A stretch of 34,567 nt of DNA from a virus, in IMG/VR virus record IMGVR_UViG_3300045051_001503, positions 1 through 34,567 of that record; one strand, given 5' to 3'. This document shows, one piece after another, positions 28,716 through 34,567 of the stretch; the stretch's first letter is position 1; each line of letters starts with the position of its first letter. Made by a program: the position numbers and the translations under genes. The notes beneath the pieces are model-generated. The model had not been told where the DNA came from. It did no database searches and worked only from the letters and a program-made list of their open reading frames with translations.

Positions 28716-30311
28716 ATGGCATTCAACGCTGGAGCTGTGACCGGGACGCTGGGGATTGACGCCAATCCCTTCACGCGCTCTCTGCTGGAGGCCCAGGGCC
28801 TCATGCAGCTGTTTCCCAGCTGGGTGACCAACTTCATGGCCAACCCGCTGCTGGGGATGGCCGACGTGTTCAGCCAGCTCCTGAGCTTCTCCACCATCAA
28901 AGAGATTGCCGGGCAGTTCGATGACATGGGCGAGAGCGCGCAAAAAGCCGGCGTCGCGGTCCAGTTCCTGACCGGGCTGCAGGCTGTTGCGGCCGATGCC
29001 GGCGGGTCGGCTGAGGCCGTCGCCGGCAGCTTCAAGTTCCTCAACAAGAACATCGGCGAGGCACTCGACACCACCAGCCAGTCCAGCGCCGCCCTCCGGC
29101 AGCAGTTCCAGCAGCTGGGTATCTCGGCGGAGCTGCTGGGCAGCGGCAACACTCAGGCCATCTTTCTGCAGCTGGCGGACGGCATGGCCAAGATCGAGAA
29201 CCCGGCCGTCAGGACCAACGTGGCGATGGGGCTGCTGGGGCGTGGGGCGGAGGACATGCTGCTGGTGCTGGCGCAGGGATCGGCGGGCATTCAGCAGTCG
29301 ATCCAGATTTACGACACGCTGGGGGCCACGGTGACGGAAGCCGAGGCGGCGATCGGCGACAAGGTCGGCACGCTGGCCAGCGTCTTCGGCGCTGCCATCA
29401 GCGGCATTCAGCAGGAGGCGTCCAAGCCGATCCTGCAGTTTCTGGCGGACCACTCCCAGCAGATCACGGCTGGCATCGTGGCGGCAAGCGGGTCTATCCG
29501 CGACGCACTCGCCGGCATCTTTGAGTTCATCGCCAGCAACCGGGGGCTGGTGCTGGGTGTGCTGGGGGCATTCGCGGCCGTGGCCGGCGCTGTGCTGATC
29601 CCGATCATTGGCTCGGCCGTGGCCGCCATGGTGGCACTCGCCCCCCCGGTGAGTGCTGCGACGGCGGCGATCGTGGCGGTGGTGGCAGCCATGGGTGGGC
29701 TGGCGGCCTCCGGCGAGTCTCCGGCGCTGGTAGAGACGCTCAGCAGCACCATGAGCTCGCTGTACGCCATAGGCGTGCAGGTGGCGGAGTACTTCCAGTC
29801 GACGGTGCTGCCGGCGATGGGGCCGATGTGGGCCAAGGCCGTGGCCGTGGCTCAGCCGCTCCTGGAGGGAGTCGGCGCGGTGCTGTCGGCCGTGCTGATC
29901 CCCAGCCTGCAGACGCTCTTTGCCGTGAGCAAGATCGGGTTTGCGGCATGGAGCGGATACATGTCGGTGCTGTTCACCGCGCTCAAGCCGGTGGCCGACC
30001 TGGTGGGCTGGCTGCTGGAGAGGTTTGCCGAACTGCTGACGATCATCTCCAGCGCCAGCGGGGCACTGGCCGACTTCGTCGGGGTGAGCGTGCCAGCGTC
30101 TCCTGCGGCGGCGGGCACGGAAGGGCCTGGATCGGCCGCTGGGACGACGATCAACGCCAACGTGAATGTCGGGGCCATCGACGCGGCCGACGCGGCAAAA
30201 CGCGTGGCAGAGGCCGTCAAGCCAGGGATCGAACGCGCCGCCGAGGACCAGCGCCGGGCCACGGACGCCGAAGCCGCCCGCCAGCGGGTGAGAGGGGGCA
30301 TCGGTGGCTGA
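28716..30311 (+). CDS. Tape measure protein
   Basis: A 531-aa protein that sets tail length, placed straight after the chaperones. Long helical stretches (LLSFSTIKEIAGQFDDMGESA, AAALRQQFQQLG), a central hydrophobic membrane-active segment at about residues 270-325 (GLVLGVLGAFAAVAGAVLIP, AAMVALAPPVSAATAAIVAV) and an Ala/Glu/Arg C-terminus are typical. At about 0.15 nm per residue the predicted tail is about 80 nm, short for a siphovirus. The ribosome site is GGAGC. The hydrophobic part may form the channel for DNA entry. No peptidoglycan hydrolase domain is seen in it. Confidence 0.85.
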   Translation: MAFNAGAVTGTLGIDANPFTRSLLEAQGLMQLFPSWVTNFMANPLLGMADVFSQLLSFSTIKEIAGQFDDMGESAQKAGVAVQFLTGLQAVAADAGGSAEAVAGSFKFLNKNIGEALDTTSQSSAALRQQFQQLGISAELLGSGNTQAIFLQLADGMAKIENPAVRTNVAMGLLGRGAEDMLLVLAQGSAGIQQSIQIYDTLGATVTEAEAAIGDKVGTLASVFGAAISGIQQEASKPILQFLADHSQQITAGIVAASGSIRDALAGIFEFIASNRGLVLGVLGAFAAVAGAVLIPIIGSAVAAMVALAPPVSAATAAIVAVVAAMGGLAASGESPALVETLSSTMSSLYAIGVQVAEYFQSTVLPAMGPMWAKAVAVAQPLLEGVGAVLSAVLIPSLQTLFAVSKIGFAAWSGYMSVLFTALKPVADLVGWLLERFAELLTIISSASGALADFVGVSVPASPAAAGTEGPGSAAGTTINANVNVGAIDAADAAKRVAEAVKPGIERAAEDQRRATDAEAARQRVRGGIGG

Positions 30312-31566
30312 GTTTGACGCCCTCCTGAAATCCTCGATTGTTGCCCCCGCCCTACGGCTCAAAGACTTTGCCGTCGAAGACAAAGCACGCTCCGGCGGCG
30401 GGCGCGAAGTGGTGATCAGCGTGAGCGGGGTGGTGACTTCTGACAACGACGCCAATGCCGCCACCAACATGACCGCCGTGGTGCTGGCCATCAAAGCTGC
30501 CAGCGGCAGCGACTTCACCATCTATGGCCCCGGCGATGTGGTGCTGCTGCAACTGTTTAGAAGCCAGTGCCGCGACGGCGGGCCGCACGTGGCGGTAAGC
30601 GTGGGAGAGATGGCCGAGGCCGGGCTGCTGGAGCGGCCGGTAAAGTTCACTATCTCAAGCGATCTGTCGGCCGGGGCTTCTAGCAGCGGTGGTGGCGCGA
30701 CCAGCGGGCCGGGCGTGCAGTCGCTGCGGGTGGTAAAGGTGGCGGAGAATCAGGGGTCTGTCACCCAAAGCGGCACCATCGCCGGCAGCGGCCTGAGTGA
30801 CGCCAGCCTGCAAGCGCGGGTGTTCGGGCCGTTCGCGGCGGCATTCCCCCGGCCTGACTACGTGATCTCTGAGAAGCGGTACGAGTTCAACGCCGACGCC
30901 AGCGAGGCCAGCTACGAGGTGACCGCCACCCGCCTGGCCAGCCCGCTGCCAGGCCATGCCACTGTCATTGGCGGCGACGCGGGCTGGAGCAGGGAGCGAG
31001 ACGCCAGCCGGCTTTTGACCGTGCGCCGGGATTACAACCTGCTGCTGAGCGAAGGTGACCCGGACGCGGTGCTGGATGTGATCCGGCCAGCGGACGTGAC
31101 GATCCAGAGTGAATCGATCAGCTTTCAGACCACGCCGGAGTTTCGGCTGCGAGCGACGTTTGTGGTGCTGAGCGGCGGCGACGGTACGCCGGTGGCAGAG
31201 TGGAAGCAGCAGGCCAGAATCGTTGGCGGCCAAGCGGTGCTGGAAGAGCGGCGGTATCCGGGCATCGACCCGCTGCTGGTGGAAAGCCCCAAGGGCACGC
31301 CGCTGCTGTACCAGTCGGGCAGTGCCACCACGGTGGGCCGGGCGATGCTACCGCCTGCGGCCCACGTGGCCGACCGGCTGGCAAGCGACCCGGAGGTCAG
31401 CCTGGTCGAGACCGGCAACGAGGTGTATCAGACGAGCTGGTCCTACGTGATGTTTTTCGATGCGCCGCTGGGTGAGCGGCTGGCGGCGCTGGCCAGCCTG
31501 GTGAAGCGGCCGACGACTTTTGAGTTTGTGCCTGGCATCGGCTCTCAGAGTGGGGGTGAGGCATGA
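30304..31566 (+). CDS. Distal tail protein, unknown family
   Basis: A 420-aa protein with a GTG start inside the end of the tape measure gene, after GAGGGGG. It is beta-rich throughout, with a low-complexity Gly/Ser linker at about 125-135 (GASSSGGGATSGPG). By position it may be the first tail-tip protein (distal tail or baseplate hub). Segments such as DAVLDVIRPADVTIQSESIS and SLVETGNEVYQTSWSYVMFF look like hub or tube-like beta folds. I recognise no family signature. The stop overlaps the next start (ATGA). Confidence 0.62.
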   Translation: MAEFDALLKSSIVAPALRLKDFAVEDKARSGGGREVVISVSGVVTSDNDANAATNMTAVVLAIKAASGSDFTIYGPGDVVLLQLFRSQCRDGGPHVAVSVGEMAEAGLLERPVKFTISSDLSAGASSSGGGATSGPGVQSLRVVKVAENQGSVTQSGTIAGSGLSDASLQARVFGPFAAAFPRPDYVISEKRYEFNADASEASYEVTATRLASPLPGHATVIGGDAGWSRERDASRLLTVRRDYNLLLSEGDPDAVLDVIRPADVTIQSESISFQTTPEFRLRATFVVLSGGDGTPVAEWKQQARIVGGQAVLEERRYPGIDPLLVESPKGTPLLYQSGSATTVGRAMLPPAAHVADRLASDPEVSLVETGNEVYQTSWSYVMFFDAPLGERLAALASLVKRPTTFEFVPGIGSQSGGEA

Positions 31567-33764
31567 GCGAGGTGAGCTACAACGTGGTGACGTTTGCGGT
31601 TCAGACCAGCCCCGACCTGCCGGTGAAGCGGATAGCGATCGCCCTCACCGGCGCATGGGTGAGATCGGCTGGCGTGGAGGCCGATCTCAACACCGCCGTG
31701 GTGACAGGGCCGGAGCTGGCCAAGCTGGGCGGCGACCTGTCTGTGGCCGGCACGGTGGAGTTTTGGTTTAGCCGTCGGCCGCCCACTGGGGATGAGACGA
31801 CGCCAGTCGGCTCGGCGGACGTGTCGCTGGCTGCAATCAGCGTGCTGGAGTGCAAGCCGAGGCTGGTGAGGGCCGCTGGCAGCACCGCCGGCGTGAGCGG
31901 TGTGGTGGAGTATCTCCTGACGTTCGCCGATAAGCGCCACCGCTGGAAGCCGCCGCACAGCGGGCTGCTGAGGCGCGGCGTGGTGAACCGCTCGACTACG
32001 GAGACGGCCAGCGGGGCGACGGGGCCTGTCGAGCTGACGTCGTCGCTGGTTCGAACCTGCCTTGAAGCGCTGGGTGAGACGGGTGCTTTCATCGCCGCGA
32101 TCGATGATACGCCGCCGCCGGTGAACCTCCGGTGGGACCGGGCGTGGGCGTTTGAGGAGCTCAAGCGATTGCTCGATCGAGCTCATGCCTCGGTGGTGAT
32201 CCGGGCTTCGGGAGCGGTGGACGTGGTGAGGCTCGGCAGCGGAGTGCTTCCGGCGCTGCCTGCCGAGCGCACGCTGCCGGTGCTGCCAAACCTCGGTATC
32301 ACCCGGCGGGGCAAGGCGCTCTTGATCTGCTCGGCACCGACGGCGACGCGGCTGACGCTGTCCATCCCCCGCGCCACTAGGGCGGCACTTTGGGAGTTTG
32401 TGGTGCCGAAGGTGGCCGCGGATGGATCGCGCGATGGAGAGTTCGCGGCGCTGGAGGCCACCGACGACGAAATTCGTGGCCTCACTGCGAGTGACCCGGA
32501 CCCTAAGAAGCGGGTGCTGCTGGAAACTGCATTTCGGTTCGTGGAGCTGCAGTTCACCGGGCCGTCTACCAATCTGGAGGATAACGCCGGCCGCCTGGCG
32601 GCGGGCACGGCCGTCCTGCCGCTGTGTTACGAGCTGGACGGGTCGATCAGCCTGCCATTGGTCATCGGTGACATTGCGGTGCCGATTGGCGGCGGCAACA
32701 TCGGGATGCTCGGCTTTGCCAATCGAGTCGGCGCATCGAAGCTGCACGTAACGAAGGCCGGGACATACGTGTTGGAGTTTGACAGCCGGATCATCCAGCT
32801 CAAGCCGGGCGTCACCAGCTGCGCGGCCGAAGCGTGGCAACAGAACTTTGAGCGGATCATCTTCTTCAACCAGGACCAGTCGCGCGAGGTGAAGTTCAGG
32901 GTGACCGTCGAGCCGACCTACATGGTGGACGGCAAGGCAGAGCGGGAGTTCTTCGTCGACGGCTTTTTGGTGTCCGGCAGTCTGGGCGAAGGCGGGCCGG
33001 AGATTGGCGAGCGGATCGCCGAGGCGAAGTGCCATGAGCTGCTAAGGGCCGGCAGCGACATCACAGTGATCTGTCGGCCGGAACTGCAGCGTGAGCAGGT
33101 GCTGCCAGAGGGGGCTGTAGATGACGACGATCTGGCCGACAACGTCGATCTGGTACGCGACCAGGCGGAGCAGGTGGCGCGGGCCTTCGTGCCTGGACTG
33201 CGGGCTGAGGACGATGCTGCGACCCGCATCGTGGCCGGCTTTGAGCCGGTGGAACTGAGCGGGCGTGTTATCCGGGTGGAGTACGACCAGGCTAGCCTTA
33301 CCACCACGATCGAGCAGGACACCTACCACACCGCCCGGCCGTTTCTGGCGGCACAGACCGAGGTGCTCAAGGACAGCGGCCGCACTGTGAGTGCGGCAGA
33401 GAGCCGGGGCAACACCGGCGCGGGCGAGCAGTCGTGCGTGGTGCTGCCGAGCCTGTCGCGGGTGAGTGATGGCGGTGGAGGCGGTGGCGATGGCTTGTTC
33501 CCTGTATGGGTCAGCCAGGTTGGCGGATCGGCCGGGTCACAGACGGAGGCATGCTCTTACACATACGACGTACACGGGGGCTTCCCCCTGACAACAGCCA
33601 ACCGTCTTGCCGAGGCAGTCTCTGTGTCGGCTCGCAGGCCCATCAAGACGCCAACCGAGCCGGGCTTGGTTGGAGCGGCCTATAGAGATACACAAAACAA
33701 GGTCGTCCTTTTGTGGGTCGACGAGGTTCAGTTACAGGCCAATTGCAGCAGTTCACCGTCATGA
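31563..33764 (+). CDS. Large tail-tip / hub protein candidate
   Basis: A 733-aa protein, second of three distal tail genes. Residues 1-260 are mixed beta and helix (AWAFEELKRLLDRAHASVVIRA in part resembles hub-type domains that fold like phage tail lysozyme-hub barrels). A middle beta region follows (CYELDGSISLPLVIGDIAVPIGG), then a helical stretch with an acidic DDDDLADNVDL, then a Gly-rich linker (GGGGGGDG) near 640 and a separate C-terminal domain of about 90 residues that could bind receptor or the next protein. ATGA overlaps on both sides. No enzymatic motif is identified. Confidence 0.62.
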   Translation: MSEVSYNVVTFAVQTSPDLPVKRIAIALTGAWVRSAGVEADLNTAVVTGPELAKLGGDLSVAGTVEFWFSRRPPTGDETTPVGSADVSLAAISVLECKPRLVRAAGSTAGVSGVVEYLLTFADKRHRWKPPHSGLLRRGVVNRSTTETASGATGPVELTSSLVRTCLEALGETGAFIAAIDDTPPPVNLRWDRAWAFEELKRLLDRAHASVVIRASGAVDVVRLGSGVLPALPAERTLPVLPNLGITRRGKALLICSAPTATRLTLSIPRATRAALWEFVVPKVAADGSRDGEFAALEATDDEIRGLTASDPDPKKRVLLETAFRFVELQFTGPSTNLEDNAGRLAAGTAVLPLCYELDGSISLPLVIGDIAVPIGGGNIGMLGFANRVGASKLHVTKAGTYVLEFDSRIIQLKPGVTSCAAEAWQQNFERIIFFNQDQSREVKFRVTVEPTYMVDGKAEREFFVDGFLVSGSLGEGGPEIGERIAEAKCHELLRAGSDITVICRPELQREQVLPEGAVDDDDLADNVDLVRDQAEQVARAFVPGLRAEDDAATRIVAGFEPVELSGRVIRVEYDQASLTTTIEQDTYHTARPFLAAQTEVLKDSGRTVSAAESRGNTGAGEQSCVVLPSLSRVSDGGGGGGDGLFPVWVSQVGGSAGSQTEACSYTYDVHGGFPLTTANRLAEAVSVSARRPIKTPTEPGLVGAAYRDTQNKVVLLWVDEVQLQANCSSSPS

Positions 33765-34567
33765 GCAGCTTTGGTGTCCAGGTCGGCCCCGGAGGTGTCC
33801 ACGTTGCGGCGTGCGGCGTCATCGTCGCGCCTCAGGGCGCGTCGCCTTGCTGCCACACATGCTGGCTCACCGAACCATGGGGGAGCTTTCGGGTCCGTGA
33901 TCGTCCCGGCGGGTCCAATGCGGTCAACGTCGGTGGCGGCGCGGTCTCGTTCATGCCGTGGGTAGCTGGCCAGCTCTTGGGGTGGACGATGTTTAAGTAC
34001 AGGCGCATTGCCACATGGCGGGCCTCCGGGTGGGCAGGCGGAAGCTTCTGCGGCCAGCATCGCATTCCGGCTGTTCCGCCGAACTCTGGCGGGTCGCTGG
34101 AGTACGACCTGACGTCGACGCTCAACGTGATGCTGCCAGTGTATTTTGGAACCAAGCCGGGTGCCGGTGCTATCTCCGATCCAGTCACATGGACGCAGGA
34201 GATGCAGTGGGCGGGGCAAACTGGCGGTGGCGGTGCGAGCGGCGGATACGTTTCGAGTCGCACCGATCGGTTCTGGATAGAAATTAAGACCACAAACTAT
34301 CCAGGAATTGGCACCTATGTGTTTTCAACCGTCAACGCGATCAACACGTCATCCACCTTCGCGGGCACCACGCTGCCCTGTGGCGAGCCCTTCTCCGGGC
34401 AGGGTGGGTTTGACCATATGCAGGCGGTGCTGCGGCCGACGCGGATGAAGTACGTGAATTCTTACATCGGCATTCCCTACGACGTCCGGTTCAACGATGT
34501 GTACCAGTACACCGTCAACGAGACGTTCAACCAGCTCTTGGAGCAGGAGTTCGACCTTGGCATTTGA
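33761..34567 (+). CDS. Terminal tail protein, Cys-containing, unknown
   Basis: A 268-aa protein whose ATG overlaps the upstream stop (ATGA) and whose own stop is the last three bases of the window. It has several Cys residues in the first half (CGV, CCHTC, CGQHR), rare in this phage's virion proteins, in a Gly- and Trp-rich beta context (FRVRDRPGG, WTMFKYRRIATWRASGW). The second half is beta-rich, with GGYVSSRTDRFWIEIKTT and a C-terminal NETFNQLLEQEFDLGI. Possible receptor-binding or tail-tip cap. No family is recognised. A GTG further upstream is possible but would overlap the previous gene by 52 nt. Confidence 0.65.
   Translation: MSSFGVQVGPGGVHVAACGVIVAPQGASPCCHTCWLTEPWGSFRVRDRPGGSNAVNVGGGAVSFMPWVAGQLLGWTMFKYRRIATWRASGWAGGSFCGQHRIPAVPPNSGGSLEYDLTSTLNVMLPVYFGTKPGAGAISDPVTWTQEMQWAGQTGGGGASGGYVSSRTDRFWIEIKTTNYPGIGTYVFSTVNAINTSSTFAGTTLPCGEPFSGQGGFDHMQAVLRPTRMKYVNSYIGIPYDVRFNDVYQYTVNETFNQLLEQEFDLGI

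Noticed and set aside
28569-30521. A 650-codon open frame on the minus strand over the tape measure gene
   Set aside because: Antisense to a typical tape measure protein; Arg/His/Gly-rich and lacking a ribosome site.
31545-33035. A 496-codon open frame on the minus strand over the tail hub gene
   Set aside because: Antisense shadow; the plus gene is coupled by ATGA overlaps on both sides.
1-34567. CRISPR arrays, tRNA genes, insertion sequences and integrase attachment sites
   Set aside because: None seen by eye: no regularly spaced repeats, no cloverleaf with a CCA-type end, no second transposase and no tyrosine or serine integrase.
1-34567. Transposase end-binding sites or terminal TG/CA of the phage
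   Set aside because: Both window edges fall on stop codons, so the real phage ends lie outside or cannot be placed; no repeated end-type sites were found at the edges.

Overview
The window is a high-GC, densely packed temperate phage or prophage of the transposable (Mu-like) type, about 34.6 kb, with a gene stop codon exactly at each edge. The anchors are a DDE transposase (MuA-like), an AAA+ target-selection ATPase (MuB-like), a GemA/Gp16-like regulator, a DUF3486-like small terminase and a Mu gp28-like large terminase. Portal, capsid and tail genes are not Mu-like. There is no tail sheath or contractile baseplate, but there are an HK97 gp10-like protein, a tail tube, frameshifted tail chaperones and a tape measure. 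I therefore infer a siphovirus particle, as in the D3112/B3 type of transposable phage. The host cannot be read directly. GC content, a GYF_2 membrane protein and a beta-helix protein ending in a DIGAYEF motif would fit Planctomycetota or a similar high-GC phylum, but this is weak inference.

Layout. Positions 8771 to 1 (minus strand) are one tightly overlapping early operon: a small helix-turn-helix (HTH) protein, several small proteins including three adjacent zinc-ribbon proteins, transposase A, ATPase B, more small proteins, GemA and a terminal DNA methyltransferase. Positions 8772-10549 form the control region: an operator-like cluster, an orphan plus-strand gene, a bidirectional hairpin terminator, a Cro/Ner-like gene (minus) and a divergent S24-type autocleaving repressor (plus), with repeat operators between the last two. 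A GYF-domain membrane protein follows the repressor.

Positions 11248-11997 hold no convincing gene. They start with a near-consensus sigma70 promoter (TTGACA, 18 bp, TAGATT) and continue into about 600 nt packed with at least 13 strong hairpins, mutually exclusive stems and a duplicated 28-bp element. This structured leader or large RNA is the most unusual part of the window.

From 11998 to the end all genes run rightward: holin-like protein, lipoprotein, small membrane and HTH proteins, terminases, portal, minor capsid protein, scaffold, major capsid, cement candidate, a block of beta-rich surface proteins including a 1003-aa beta-helix protein, head-tail connectors, tail tube, chaperones with an A AAA AAG -1 frameshift site and downstream hairpin, tape measure and three distal tail proteins. 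Many genes are translationally coupled by ATGA or GTGA overlaps. CA-rich unstructured spacers precede the major capsid, tube and chaperone genes. No endolysin was recognised.
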